Positions 48,219 through 62,843 of a DNA stretch of 64,000 nucleotides are shown here, in pieces (the first letter of the stretch is position 1; every line of letters starts with the position of its first letter). The stretch comes from Argentina anserina (Eukaryota; Streptophyta; Magnoliopsida; Rosales; Rosaceae), in the NCBI RefSeq assembly GCF_933775445.1, contig NW_026089466.1, forward strand, positions 124,001 to 188,000, given 5' to 3'. The position numbers were made by a program, and so were the translations under genes. The notes beneath the pieces were generated by a model. The model saw only the letters and a list, made by a program, of their open reading frames with translations, ran no database searches and was not told the DNA's origin.

Positions 48219-50312
48219 TAGAAAGATACTCAGTTTGAAAGAAACACACGCCCACACTGGAAACACTCTAAAATTCAAGAAAAACTCGCATCGAAAGCCG
48301 TTCAGAAAGATACTCAAACGAGGATTCAAAAGATACTCAAATTGCAATAGTAAACATACTCAAACGATAGAAAGATACTCAGTTTGAAAGAAACACACGC
48401 CCACACTGGAAACACTCTCAAATTCAAGAACAACTCGCATCGAAAGCCGTTCAGAAAGATACTCAGACGAGGATTCAAAAGATACTCATATTGCAATAGT
48501 AAACATACTCAAACGATAGAAAGATACTCAATTTGAAAGAAACACACGCCCACACTGGAAACACTCTCAAATTCAAGAAAAACTCGCATCGAAAGCCGTT
48601 CAGAAAGATACTCAAACGAGAATTGAAAAGATACTCAAATTGCAATAGTAAACATATTCAAACGATAGAAAGATACTCAGTTTGAAAGAAACACACGCCC
48701 ACACTGGAAACACTCTCAAATTCAAGACAAACTAGCATCAGAAAGCCTTACAGAAACATACTCAAACGAGAATTGAAAAGATACTCAAAGTGCAATAGTA
48801 AACATACTCAAACGATAGAAAGATACTCAGTTTGAAAGAAACACACGCCCACACTGGAAACACTCTCAAATTCAAGAAAAACTCGCATCGAAAGCCGTTC
48901 AGAAAGATACTCAAACGAGAATTGAAAAGATACTCAAATTGCAATAGTAAACATACTCAAACGATAGAAAGATACTCAGTTTGAAAGAAACACACGCCCA
49001 CACTGGAAACACTCTAAAATTCAATAGAAACTCGCATCAGAAAGGCTTACAGAATGATACTCAAACGAGAATTGAAAAGATACTTAAAGTGCAATAGTAA
49101 ACATACTCAAACGATAGAAAGATACTCAGTTTGAAAGAAACACACGCCCACACTGGAAACACTCTAAAATTCAAGAGAAACTCGCATCAGAAAGCCTTAC
49201 AGAAACATACTCAAACGAGAATTGAAAAGATAGTCAAATTGCAATAGTAAACATACTCAAACGATAGAAAGATACTCAGTTTGAAAGAAACACACGCCCA
49301 CACTGGAAACACTCTCAAATTCAAGAGAAACTCGCATCAGAAAGCCTTACAGAAACATACTCAAACGAGAATTGAAAAGATACTCAAAGTGCAATAGTAA
49401 ACATACTCAAACGATAGAAAGATACTCAGTTTGAAAGAAACACACGCCCACACTGGAAACACTCTAAAATTAAATAGAAACTCGCATCAGAAACGCTTAC
49501 AGAATGATACTCAAACGAGAATTGAAAAGATACTCAAAGTGCAATAGTAAACATACTCAAACGATAGAAAGATACTCAGTTTGAAAGAAACACACGCCCA
49601 CACTGGAAACACTCTCAAATTCAAGAAAAACTCACATCAGAACGGCTTACAGAATGATACTCAAACGAGAATTGAAAAGATACTCAAAGTGCAATAGTAA
49701 ACATACTCAAACGATAGAAAGATACTCAGTTTGAAAGAAACACACGCCCACACTCGAAACACTCTAAAATTCAATAGAAACTCGCATCAAAAGGCTTACA
49801 GAATGATACTCAAACGAGAATTGAAAAGATACTCAAAGTGCAATAGTAAACATACTCAAACGATAGAAAGATACTCAGTTTGAAAGAAACACACGCCCAC
49901 ACTGGAAACACTCTAAAATTCAAGAAAAACTCGCATCGAAAGCCGTTCAGAAAGATACTCAAACGAGAATTGAAAAGATACTCAAATTGCAATAGTAAAC
50001 ATACTCAAACGATAGAAAGATACTCAGTTTGAAAGAAACACACGCCCACACTGGAAACACTCTCAAATTCAAGAGAAACTCGCATCAGAAAGCCTTACAG
50101 AAACATACTCAAACGAGAATTGAAAAGATACTCAAAGTGCAATAGTAAACATACTCAAACGATAGAAAGATACTCAGTTTGAAAGAAACACACGCCCACA
50201 CTCGAAACACTCTAAAATTCAATAGAAACTCGCATCAGAAAGGCTTACAGAATGATAGTCAAACGAGAATTGAAAAGATACTCAAAGTGCAATAGTAAAC
50301 ATACTCAAACGA

Positions 50313-52682
50313 TAGAAAGATACTCAGTTTGAAAGAAACACACGCCCACACTGGAAACACTCTAAAATTCAAGAGAAACTCGCATCAGAAAACCTTACAG
50401 AAACATAGTCAAACGAGAATTGAAAAGATACTCAAAGTGCAATAGTAAACATACTCAAACGATAGAAAGATACTCAGTTTGAAAGAAACACACGCCCACA
50501 CTGGAAACACTCTAAAATTCAATAGAAACTCACATCAGAAAGGCTTACAGAATGATACTCAAACGAGAATTGTCAAGATACTCAAAGTGCAATAGTAAAC
50601 ATACTCAAACCATAGAAAGATACTCAGTTTGAAAGAAACACACGCCCACACTGGAAACACTCTAAAATTCAAGAAAAACTCGCATTGAAAGCCGTTCAGA
50701 AAGATACTCAAATTGCAATAGTAAACATACTCAAACGATAGAAAGATACTCAGTTTGAAAGAAACACACGCCCACACTGGAAACACTCTCAAATTCAAGA
50801 AAAACTCGCATCGAAAGCCGTTCAGAAAGATACTCAAACGAGAATTGAAAAGATACTCAAATTGCAATAGTAAACATACTCAAACGATAGAAAGATACTC
50901 AGTTTGAAAGAAACACACGCCCACACTGGAAACACTCTCAAATTCAAGAGAAACTCGCATCAGAAAGCCTTACAGAAACATACTCAAACGAGAATTGAAA
51001 AGATACTCAAAGTGCAATAGTAAACATACTCAAACGATAGAAAGATACTCAGTTTGAAAGAAACACACGCCCACACTGGAAACACTCTAAAATTCAATAG
51101 AAACTCGCATCAGAAAGGCTTACAGAAACATACTCAAACGAGAATTGAAAAGATACTAAAATTGCAATAGTAAACATACTCAAACGATAGAAAGATACTC
51201 AGTTTGAAAGAAACACACGCCCACACTGGAAACACTCTCAAATTCAAGAAAAACTCACATCAGAACGGCTTACAGAATGATACTCAAACGAGAATTGAAA
51301 AGATACTCAAAGTGCAATAGTAAACATACTCAAACGATAGAAAGATACTCAGTTTGAAAGAAACACACGCCCACACTCGAAACACTCTAAAATTCAATAG
51401 AAACTCGCATCAAAAGGCTTACAGAATGATACTCAAACGAGAATTGAAAAGATACTCAAAGTGCAATAGTAAACATACTCAAACGATAGAAAGATACTCA
51501 GTTTGAAAGAAACACACGCCCACACTGGAAACACTCTAAAATTCAAGAAAAACTCGCATCGAAAGCCGTTCAGAAAGATACTCAAACGAGGATTCAAAAG
51601 ATACTCAAATTGCAATAGTAAACATACTCAAACGATAGAAAGATACTCAGTTTGAAAGAAACACACGCCCACACTGGAAACACTCTCAAATTCAAGAACA
51701 ACTCGCATCGAAAGCCGTTCAGAAAGATACTCAGACGAGGATTCAAAAGATACTCATATTGCAATAGTAAACATACTCAAACGATAGAAAGATACTCAAT
51801 TTGAAAGAAACACACGCCCACACTGGAAACACTCTCAAATTCAAGAAAAACTCGCATCGAAAGCCGTTCAGAAAGATACTCAAACGAGAATTGAAAAGAT
51901 ACTCAAATTGCAATAGTAAACATATTCAAACGATAGAAAGATACTCAGTTTGAAAGAAACACACGCCCACACTGGAAACACTCTCAAATTCAAGACAAAC
52001 TAGCATCAGAAAGCCTTACAGAAACATACTCAAACGAGAATTGAAAAGATACTCAAAGTGCAATAGTAAACATACTCAAACGATAGAAAGATACTCAGTT
52101 TGAAAGAAACACACGCCCACACTGGAAACACTCTCAAATTCAAGAAAAACTCGCATCGAAAGCCGTTCAGAAAGATACTCAAACGAGAATTGAAAAGATA
52201 CTCAAATTGCAATAGTAAACATACTCAAACGATAGAAAGATACTCAGTTTGAAAGAAACACACGCCCACACTGGAAACACTCTAAAATTCAATAGAAACT
52301 CGCATCAGAAAGGCTTACAGAATGATACTCAAACGAGAATTGAAAAGATACTTAAAGTGCAATAGTAAACATACTCAAACGATAGAAAGATACTCAGTTT
52401 GAAAGAAACACACGCCCACACTGGAAACACTCTAAAATTCAAGAGAAACTCGCATCAGAAAGCCTTACAGAAACATACTCAAACGAGAATTGAAAAGATA
52501 CTCAAAGTGCAATAGTAAACATACTCAAACGATAGAAAGATACTCAGTTTGAAAGAAACACACGCCCACACTCGAAACACTCTAAAATTCAATAGAAACT
52601 CGCATCAGAAAGGCTTACAGAATGATAGTCAAACGAGAATTGAAAAGATACTCAAAGTGCAATAGTAAACATACTCAAACGA
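50313..52682. repeat. Right-domain block 6 (16 monomers, 2370 bp)
   Basis: It has one 126-bp monomer (50613), an I-A* pair in which A* carries the deletion 'cgcatcaaaaggc' (about 51410), 'caagaacaactcgc' (about 51697) and 'gacaaactagcatcag' (about 51993). All recur 2370 bp downstream (53780, 54066 and about 54363). Confidence 0.85.
50613..50738 (+). repeat. Short 126-bp monomer, copy 4
   Basis: Monomer starts at 50613 and 50739. It has the same deletion joint and the same 'tcaaaccatag' start as copy 2, 3544 bp upstream. It carries the change 'cgcattgaaag', a C-to-T change at a CpG. Confidence 0.93.
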
Positions 52683-55600
52683 TAGAAAGATACTCAGTTT
52701 GAAAGAAACACACGCCCACACTGGAAACACTCTAAAATTCAAGAGAAACTCGCATCAGAAAACCTTACAGAAACATAGTCAAACGAGAATTGAAAAGATA
52801 CTCAAAGTGCAATAGTAAACATACTCAAACGATAGAAAGATACTCAGTTTGAAAGAAACACACGCCCACACTGGAAACACTCTAAAATTCAATAGAAACT
52901 CACATCAGAAAGGCTTACAGAATGATACTCAAACGAGAATTGTCAAGATACTCAAAGTGCAATAGTAAACATACTCAAACGATAGAAAGATACTCAGTTT
53001 GAAAGAAACACACGCCCACACTGGAAACACTCTCAAATTCAAGAAAAACTCGCATCGAAAGCCGTTCAGAAAGATACTCAAATTGCAATAGTAAACATAC
53101 TCAAACGATAGAAAGATACTCAGTTTGAAAGAAACACACGCCCACACTAGAAACACTCTCAAATTCAAGAAAAACTCGCATCGAAAGCCGTTCAGAAAGA
53201 TACTCAAACGAGAATTGAAAAGATACTCAAATTGCAATAGTAAACATACTCAAACGATAGAAAGATACTCAGTTTGAAAGAAACACACGCCCACACTGGA
53301 AACACTCTCAAATTCAAGAGAAACTCGCATCAGAAAGCCTTACAGAAACATACTCAAACGAGAATTGAAAAGATACTCAAAGTGCAATAGTAAACATACT
53401 CAAACGATAGAAAGATACTCAGTTTGAAAGAAACACACGCCCACACTGGAAACACTCTAAAATTCAATAGAAACTCGCATCAGAAAGGCTTACAGAAACA
53501 TACTCAAACGAGAATTGAAAAGATACTAAAATTGCAATAGTAAACATACTCAAACGATAGAAAGATACTCAGTTTGAAAGAAACACACGCCCACACTGGA
53601 AACACTCTCAAATTCAAGAAAAACTCACATCAGAACGGCTTACAGAATGATACTCAAACGAGAATTGAAAAGATACTCAAAGTGCAATAGTAAACATACT
53701 CAAACGATAGAAAGATACTCAGTTTGAAAGAAACACACGCCCACACTCGAAACACTCTAAAATTCAATAGAAACTCGCATCAAAAGGCTTACAGAATGAT
53801 ACTCAAACGAGAATTGAAAAGATACTCAAAGTGCAATAGTAAACATACTCAAACGATAGAAAGATACTCAGTTTGAAAGAAACACACGCCCACACTGGAA
53901 ACACTCTAAAATTCAAGAAAAACTCGCATCGAAAGCCGTTCAGAAAGATACTCAAACGAGGATTCAAAAGATACTCAAATTGCAATAGTAAACATACTCA
54001 AACGATAGAAAGATACTCAGTTTGAAAGAAACACACGCCCACACTGGAAACACTCTCAAATTCAAGAACAACTCGCATCGAAAGCCGTTCAGAAAGATAC
54101 TCAGACGAGGATTCAAAAGATACTCATATTGCAATAGTAAACATACTCAAACGATAGAAAGATACTCAGTTTGAAAGAAACACACGCCCACACTGGAAAC
54201 ACTCTCAAATTCAAGAAAAACTCGCATCGAAAGCCGTTCAGAAAGATACTCAAACGAGAATTGAAAAGATACTCAAATTGCAATAGTAAACATACTCAAA
54301 CGATAGAAAGATACTCAGTTTGAAAGAAACACACGCCCACACTGGAAACACTCTCAAATTCAAGACAAACTAGCATCAGAAAGCCTTACAGAAACATACT
54401 CAAACGAGAATTGAAAAGATACTCAAAGTGCAATAGTAAACATACTCAAACGATAGAAAGATACTCAGTTTGAAAGAAACACACGCCCACACTGGAAACA
54501 CTCTCAAATTCAAGAAAAACTCGCATCGAAAGCCGTTCAGAAAGATACTCAAACGAGAATTGAAAAGATACTCAAATTGCAATAGTAAACATACTCAAAC
54601 GATAGAAAGATACTCAGTTTGAAAGAAACACACGCCCACACTGGAAACACTCTAAAATTCAATAGAAACTCGCATCAGAAAGGCTTACAGAATGATACTC
54701 AAACGAGAATTGAAAAGATACTTAAAGTGCAATAGTAAACATACTCAAACGATAGAAAGATACTCAGTTTGAAAGAAACACACGCCCACACTGGAAACAC
54801 TCTAAAATTCAAGAGAAACTCGCATCAGAAAGCCTTACAGAAACATACTCAAACGAGAATTGAAAAGATACTCAAAGTGCAATAGTAAACATACTCAAAC
54901 GATAGAAAGATACTCAGTTTGAAAGAAACACACGCCCACACTGGAAACACTCTCAAATTCAAGAGAAACTCGCATCAGAAAGCCTTACAGAAACATACTC
55001 AAACGAGAATTGAAAAGATACTCAAAGTGCAATAGTAAACATACTCAAACGATAGAAAGATACTCAGTTTGAAAGAAACACACGCCCACACTGGAAACAC
55101 TCTAAAATTAAATAGAAACTCGCATCAGAAACGCTTACAGAATGATACTCAAACGAGAATTGAAAAGATACTCAAAGTGCAATAGTAAACATACTCAAAC
55201 GATAGAAAGATACTCAGTTTGAAAGAAACACACGCCCACACTGGAAACACTCTCAAATTCAAGAAAAACTCATATCAGAAAGCCTTACAGAAACATACTC
55301 AAACGAGAATTGAAAAGATACTCAAAGTGCAATAGTAAACATACTCAAACGATAGAAAGATACTCAGTTTGAAAGAAACACACGCCCACACTGGAAACAC
55401 TCTAAAATTCAATAGAAACTCGCATCAGAAAGGCTTACAGAATGATACTCAAACGAGAATTGAAAAGATACTCAAAGTGCAATAGTAAACATACTCAAAC
55501 GATAGAAAGATACTCAGTTTGAAAGAAACACACGCCCACACTGGAAACACTCTAAAATTCAAGAGAAACTCGCATCAGAAAGCCTTACAGAAACATACTC

Positions 55601-57750
55601 AAACGAGAATTGAAAAGATAGTCAAATTGCAATAGTAAACATACTCAAACGATAGAAAGATACTCAGTTTGAAAGAAACACACGCCCACACTGGAAACAC
55701 TCTCAAATTCAAGAGAAACTCGCATCAGAAAGCCTTACAGAAACATACTCAAACAAGAATTGAAAAGATACTCAAAGTGCAATAGTAAACATACTCAAAC
55801 GATTGAAAGATACTCAGTTTGAAAAAAACACACGCCCACACTGGAAACACTCTCAAATTCAAGAAAAACTCGCATCGAAAGCCGTTGAGAAAGATACTCA
55901 AACGAGAATTGAAAAGATACTCAAATTGCAATAGTAAACATACTCAAACGATAGAAAGATACTCAGTTTGAAAGAAACACACGCCCACACTGGAAACACT
56001 CTCAAATTCAAGAGAAACTCGCATCAGAAAGCCTTACAGAAACATACTCAAACGAGAATTGAAAAGATACTCAAAGTGCAATAGTAAACATACTCAAACG
56101 ATAGAAAGATACTCAGTTTGAAAGAAACACACGCCCACACTGGAAACACTCTAAAATTCAATAGAAACTCGCATCAGAAAGGCTTACAGAATGATACTCA
56201 AACGAGAATTGAAAAGATACTCAAAGTGCAATAGTAAACATACTCAAACGATAGAAAGATACTCAGTTTGAAAGAAACACACGCCCACACTGGAAACACT
56301 CTAAAATTCAAGAGAAACTCGCATCAGAAAGCCTTACAGAAACATACTCAAACGAGAATTGAAAAGATAGTCAAATTGCAATAGTAAACATACTCAAACG
56401 ATAGAAAGATACTCAGTTTGAAAGAAACACACGCCCACACTGGAAACACTCTCAAATTCAAGAAAAACTCGCATCGAAAGCCGTTCAGAAAGATACTCAA
56501 ACGAGAATTGAAAAGATACTCAAATTGCAATAGTAAACATATTCAAACGATAGAAAGATACTCAGTTTGAAAGAAACACACGCCCACACTGGAAACACTC
56601 TAAAATTAAATAGAAACTCGCATCAGAAACGCTTACAGAATGATACTCAAACGAGAATTGAAAAGATACTCAAAGTGCAATAGTAAACATACTCAAACGA
56701 TAGAAAGATACTCAGTTTGAAAGAAACACACGCCCACACTGGAAACACTCTAAAATTCAATAGAAACTCGCATCAGAAAGGCTTACAGAATGATACTCAA
56801 ACGAGAATTGAAAAGATACTCAAAGTGCAATAGTAAACATACTCAAACGATAGAAAGATACTCAGTTTGAAAGAAACACACGCCCACACTGGAAACACTC
56901 TAAAATTCAAGAGAAACTCGCATCAGAAAGCCTTACAGAAACATACTCAAACGAGAATTGAAAAGATAGTCAAATTGCAATAGTAAACATACTCAAACGA
57001 TAGAAAGATACTCAGTTTGAAAGAAACACACGCCCACACTGGAAACACTCTCAAATTCAAGAGAAACTCGCATCAGAAAGCCTTACAGAAACATACTCAA
57101 ACGAGAATTGAAAAGATACTCAAAGTGCAATAGTAAACATACTCAAACGATAGAAAGATACTCAGTTTGAAAGAAACACACGCCCACACTGGAAACACTC
57201 TAAAATTCAATAGAAACTCGCATCAGAAAGGCTTACAGAAACATACTCAAACGAGAATTGAAAAGATACTCAAATTGCAATAGTAAACATACTCAAACGA
57301 TAGAAAGATACTCAGTTTGAAAGAAACACACGCCCACACTGGAAACACTCTAAAATTCAAGAGAAACTCGCATCAGAAAGCCTTACAGAAACATACTCAA
57401 ACGAGAATTGAAAAGATAGTCAAATTGCAATAGTAAACATACTCAAACGATAGAAAGATACTCAGTTTGAAAGAAACACACGCCCACACTGGAAACACTC
57501 TCAAATTCAAGAGAAACTCGCATCAGAAAGCCTTACAGAAACATACTCAAACGAGAATTGAAAAGATACTCAAAGTGCAATAGTAAACATACTCAAACGA
57601 TAGAAAGATACTCAGTTTGAAAGAAACACACGCCCACACTGGAAACACTCTAAAATTCAATAGAAACTCGCATCAGAAAGGCTTACAGAATGATACTCAA
57701 ACGAGAATTGAAAAGATACTCAAAGTGCAATAGTAAACATACTCAAACGA
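52683..57750. repeat. Right-domain block 7 (about 34 monomers, 5068 bp)
   Basis: The first about 2.2 kb is the second copy of block 6 (offset 2370), up to near 54.9 kb. The rest, about 54.9-57.75 kb, is an irregular mixture of A, C, G, H and B-like monomers in which almost every monomer is 150 bp. From 56551 on, monomer starts fall at exact multiples of 150. Confidence 0.75.
52983..53108 (+). repeat. Short 126-bp monomer, copy 5
   Basis: Monomer starts at 52983 and 53109. It lies 2370 bp after copy 4 and shares the preceding 'gaattgtcaagatac' monomer, but begins with the normal 'aaacgatag' and has 'ctctcaaattc' in place of 'ctctaaaattc'. Confidence 0.93.
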
Positions 57751-58710
57751 TAGAAAGATACTCAGTTTGAAAGAAACACACGCCCACACTGGAAACACTC
57801 TAAAATTCAAGAGAAACTCGCATCAGAAAACCTTACAGAAACATAGTCAAACGAGAATTGAAAAGATACTCAAAGTGCAATAGTAAACATACTCAAACGA
57901 TAGAAAGATACTCAGTTTGAAAGAAACACACGCCCACACTGGAAACACTCTAAAATTCAAGAGAAACTCGCATCAGAAAGCCTTACAGAAACATACTCAA
58001 ACGAGAATTGAAAAGATACTCAAATTGCAATAGTAAACATACTCAAACGATAGAAAGATACTCAGTTTGAAAGAAACACACGCCCACACTGGAAACACTC
58101 TCAAATTCAAGAGAAACTCGCATCAGAAAGCCTTACAGAAACATACTCAAACGAGAATTGAAAAGATACTCAAAGTGCAATAGTAAACATACTCAAACGA
58201 TAGAAAGATACTCAGTTTGAAAGAAACACACGCCCACACTGGAAACACTCTAAAATTCAATAGAAACTCGCATCAGAAAGGCTTACAGAATGATACTCAA
58301 ACGAGAATTGAAAAGATACTCAAAGTGCAATAGTAAACATACTCAAACGATAGAAAGATACTCAGTTTGAAAGAAACACACGCCCACACTGGAAACACTC
58401 TAAAATTCAAGAGAAACTCGCATCAGAAAACCTTACAGAAACATAGTCAAACGAGAATTGAAAAGATACTCAAAGTGCAATAGTAAACATACTCAAACGA
58501 TAGAAAGATACTCAGTTTGAAAGAAACACACGCCCACACTGGAAACACTCTAAAATTCAAGAGAAACTCGCATCAGAAAGCCTTACAGAAACATACTCAA
58601 ACGAGAATTGAAAAGATACTCAAATTGCAATAGTAAACATACTCAAACGATAGAAAGATACTCAGTTTGAAAGAAACACACGCCCACACTGGAAACACTC
58701 TCAAATTCAA
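57421..58710. repeat. 600-bp 4-mer in about two tandem copies
   Basis: The sequence from about 57421 to 58110 is repeated without visible difference from about 58021 to 58710. The unit is C, A, D2 and a C-like monomer (D2 at 57751 and 58351). The identity ends at about 58112/58712, where the downstream copy switches to type I. Confidence 0.88.
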
Positions 58711-58949
58711 GAAAAACTCACATCAGAACGGCTTACAGAATGATACTCAAACGAGAATTGAAAAGATACTCAAAGTGCAATAGTAAACATACTCAAACGA
58801 TAGAAAGATACTCAGTTTGAAAGAAACACACGCCCACACTCGAAACACTCTAAAATTCAATAGAAACTCGCATCAAAAGGCTTACAGAATGATACTCAAA
58901 CGAGAATTGAAAAGATACTCAAAGTGCAATAGTAAACATACTCAAACGA
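58651..58949 (+). repeat. I-A* dimer, example
   Basis: Type I (58651-58800, 150 bp) has 'caagaaaaactcacatcaga' then 'acggcttacag'. It is followed by A* (58801-58949) with 'cacactcgaaacactc' and here the one-base deletion 'cgcatcaaaaggc'. I counted 12 type I monomers (near 24.85, 27.39, 28.89, 36.67, 45.80, 47.73, 49.64, 51.27, 53.63, 58.73, 63.23 and 63.83 kb), and every one is followed by an A* monomer. A* also occurs alone, near 30.49, 46.66, 50.20 and 52.57 kb. Confidence 0.85.
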
Positions 58950-61900
58950 TAGAAAGATACTCAGTTTGAAAGAAACACACGCCCACACTGGAAACACTCT
59001 AAAATTCAAGAAAAACTCGCATCGAAAGCCGTTCAGAAAGATACTCAAACGAGGATTCAAAAGATACTCAAATTGCAATAGTAAACATACTCAAACGATA
59101 GAAAGATACTCAGTTTGAAAGAAACACACGCCCACACTGGAAACACTCTCAAATTCAAGAACAACTCGCATCGAAAGCCGTTCAGAAAGATACTCAGACG
59201 AGGATTCAAAAGATACTCATATTGCAATAGTAAACATACTCAAACGATAGAAAGATACTCAGTTTGAAAAAAACACACGCCCTCACTGGAAACACTGTCA
59301 AATTCAAGAAAAACTCGCATCGAAAGCCGTTCAGAAAGATACTCAAACGAGAATTGAAAAGATACTCAAATTGCAATAGTAAACATACTCAAACGATAGA
59401 AAGATACTCAGTTTGAAAGAAACACACGCCCACACTGGAAACACTCTCAAATTCAAGAGAAACTCGCATCAGAAAGCCTTACAGAAACATACTCAAACGA
59501 GAATTGGAAAGATACTCAAAGTGCAATAGTAAACATACTCAAACGATAGAAAGATACTCAGTTTGAAAGAAACACACGCCCACACTGGAAACACTCTAAA
59601 ATTCAATAGAAACTCGCATCAGAAAGGCTTACAGAAACATACTCAAACGAGAATTGAAAAGATACTCAAATTGCAATAGTAAACATACTCAAACGATAGA
59701 AAGATACTCAGTTTGAAAGAAACACACGCCCACACTGGAAACACTCTCAAATTCAAGAGAAACTCGCATCAGAAAGCCTTACAGAAACATACTCAAACGA
59801 GAATTGAAAAGATACTCAAAGTGCAATAGTAAACATACTCAAACGATAGAAAGATACTCAGTTTGAAAGAAACACACGCCCACACTGGAAACACTCTAAA
59901 ATTCAAGAGAAACTCGCATCAGAAAGCCTTACAGAAACATACTCAAACGAGAATTGAAAAGATACTCAAAGTGCAATAGTAAACATACTCAAACGATAGA
60001 AAGATACTCAGTTTGAAAGAAACACACGCCCACACTGGAAACACTCTAAAATTCAATAGAAACTCGCATCAGAAAGGCTTACAGAAACATACTCAAACGA
60101 GAATTGAAAAGATACTCAAATTGCAATAGTAAACATACTCAAACGATAGAAAGATACTCAGTTTGAAAGAAACACACGCCCACACTGGAAACACTCTCAA
60201 ATTCAAGACAAACTCGCATCAGAAAGCCTTACAGAAACATACTCAAACGAGAATTGAAAAGATACTCAAAGTGCAATAGTAAACATACTCAAACGATAGA
60301 AAGAGACTCAGTTTGAAAGAAACACACGCCCACACTGGAAACACTCTCAAATTCAAGAAAAACTCGCATCGAAAGCCGTTCAGAAAGATACTCAAACGAG
60401 AATTGAAAAGATACTCAAATTGCAATAGTAAACATACTCAAACGATAGAAAGATACTCAGTTTGAAAGAAACACACGCCCACACTGGAAACACTCTCAAA
60501 TTCAATAGAAACTCGCATCAGAAAGGCTTACAGAATGATACTCAAACGAGAATTGAAAAGATACTCAAAGTGCAATAGTAAACATACTCAAACGATAGAA
60601 AGATACTCAGTTTGAAAGAAACACACGCCCACACTGGAAACACTCTCAAATTCAAGAGAAACTCGCATCAGAAAGCCTTACAGAAACATACTCAAACGAG
60701 AATTGAAAAGATACTCAAAGTGCAATAGTAAACATACTCAAACGATAGAAAGATACTCAGTTTGAAAGAAACACACGCCCACACTGGAAACACTCTAAAA
60801 TTCAATAGAAACTCGCATCAGAAAGGCTTACAGAATGATACTCAAACGAGAATTGAAAAGATACTCAAAGTGCAATAGTAAACATACTCAAACGATAGAA
60901 AGATACTCAGTTTGAAAGAAACACACGCCCACACTGGAAACACTCTAAAATTCAAGAGAAACTCGCATCAGAAAGCCTTACAGAAACATACTCAAACGAG
61001 AATTGAAAAGATAGTCAAATTGCAATAGTAAACATACTCAAACGATAGAAAGATACTCAGTTTGAAAGAAACACACGCCCACACTGGAAACACTCTCAAA
61101 TTCAAGAAAAACTCGCATCGAAAGCCGTTCAGAAAGATACTCAAACGAGAATTGAAAAGATACTCAAATTGCAATAGTAAACATATTCAAACGATAGAAA
61201 GATACTCAGTTTGAAAGAAACACACGCCCACACTGGAAACACTCTCAAATTCAAGACAAACTCGCATCAGAAAGCCTTACAGAAACATACTCAAACGAGA
61301 ATTGAAAAGATACTCAAAGTGCAATAGTAAACATACTCAAACGATAGAAAGAGACTCAGTTTGAAAGAAACACACGCCCACACTGGAAACACTCTCAAAT
61401 TCAAGAAAAACTCGCATCGAAAGCCGTTCAGAAAGATACTCAAACGAGAATTGAAAAGATACTCAAATTGCAATAGTAAACATACTCAAACGATAGAAAG
61501 ATACTCAGTTTGAAAGAAACACACGCCCACACTGGAAACACTCTAAAATTCAATAGAAACTCGCATCAGAAAGGCTTACAGAATGATACTCAAACGAGAA
61601 TTGAAAAGATACTCAAAGTGCAATAGTAAACATACTCAAACGATAGAAAGATACTGAGTTTGAAAGAAACACACGCCCACACTGGAAACACTCTAAAATT
61701 CAAGAGAAACTCGCATCAGAAAGCCTTACAGAAACATACTCAAACGAGAATTGAAAAGATAGTCAAATTGCAATAGTAAACATACTCAAACGATAGAAAG
61801 ATACTCAGTTTGAAAGAAACACACGCCCACACTGGAAACACTCTCAAATTCAAGAGAAACTCGCATCAGAAAGCCTTACAGAAACATACTCAAACGAGAA

Positions 61901-62093
61901 TTGAAAAGATACTCAAAGTGCAATAGTAAACATACTCAAACGATAGAAAGATACTCAGTTTGAAAGAAACACACGCCCACACTGGAAACACTCTAAAATT
62001 AAATAGAAACTCGCATCAGAAACGCTTACAGAATGATACTCAAACGAGAATTGAAAAGATACTCAAAGTGCAATAGTAAACATACTCAAACGA
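58711..62093. repeat. Mixed right-domain segment with a partial 7-mer duplication
   Basis: It begins with an I-A*-B-B-F run resembling 29 kb and 46 kb, then C, A and C-like monomers. The markers 'gacaaactcgc' (about 60206 and 61254) and 'gaaagagactcag' (about 60302 and 61350) repeat at 1048 bp (seven monomers), but the copied stretch is only about 500 bp. From 61494 every monomer start is spaced by exactly 150 bp. Confidence 0.72.
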
Positions 62094-62843
62094 TAGAAAG
62101 ATACTCAGTTTGAAAGAAACACACGCCCACACTGGAAACACTCTAAAATTCAAGAGAAACTCGCATCAGAAAACCTTACAGAAACATAGTCAAACGAGAA
62201 TTGAAAAGATACTCAAAGTGCAATAGTAAACATACTCAAACGATAGAAAGATACTCAGTTTGAAAGAAACACACGCCCACACTGGAAACACTCTAAAATT
62301 CAATAGAAACCCGCATCAGAAAGGCTGACAGAATGATACTCAAACGAGAATTGAAAAGATACTCAAATTGCAATAGTAAACATAATCAAACGATAGAAAG
62401 ATACTCAGTTTGAAAGAAACACACGCCCACACTGGAAACACTCTCAAATTCAAGAAAAACTCGCATCAGAAAGCCTTACAGAAACATACTCAAACGAGAA
62501 TTGAAAAGATACTCAAATTGCAATAGTAAACATACTCAAACGATAGAAAGATACTCAGTTTGAAAGAAACACACGCCCACACTGGAAACACTCTCAAATT
62601 CAAGAGAAACTCGCATCAGAAAGCCTTACAGAAACATACTCAAACGAGAATTGAAAAGATACTCAAAGTGCAATAGTAAACATACTCAAACGATAGAAAG
62701 ATACTCAGTTTGAAAGAAACACACGCCCACACTGGAAACACTCTAAAATTAAATAGAAACTCGCATCAGAAACGCTTACAGAATGATACTCAAACGAGAA
62801 TTGAAAAGATACTCAAAGTGCAATAGTAAACATACTCAAACGA
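62094..62843. repeat. D2-led segment of 150-bp monomers
   Basis: Five monomers: D2, the 'gaaacccgcatcag'/'ggctgacagaatg' A variant, a C-like monomer, C and H. The first two repeat the start of blocks 1-4 (38838, 40484, 42279 and 44225) almost exactly, about 18 kb away. Confidence 0.75.

Larger units (their letters stand above)
46769..50312. repeat. Right-domain block 5 (24 monomers, 3544 bp)
   Basis: It is D2-led and contains two 126-bp short monomers (47069 and 48093), an I-A* pair near 47.7 kb and another near 49.6 kb, and 'caagaacaactcgc' near 48428. The first about 800 bp repeats in block 6 at 3544 bp. Block 5 is eight monomers longer than block 6. Confidence 0.78.
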
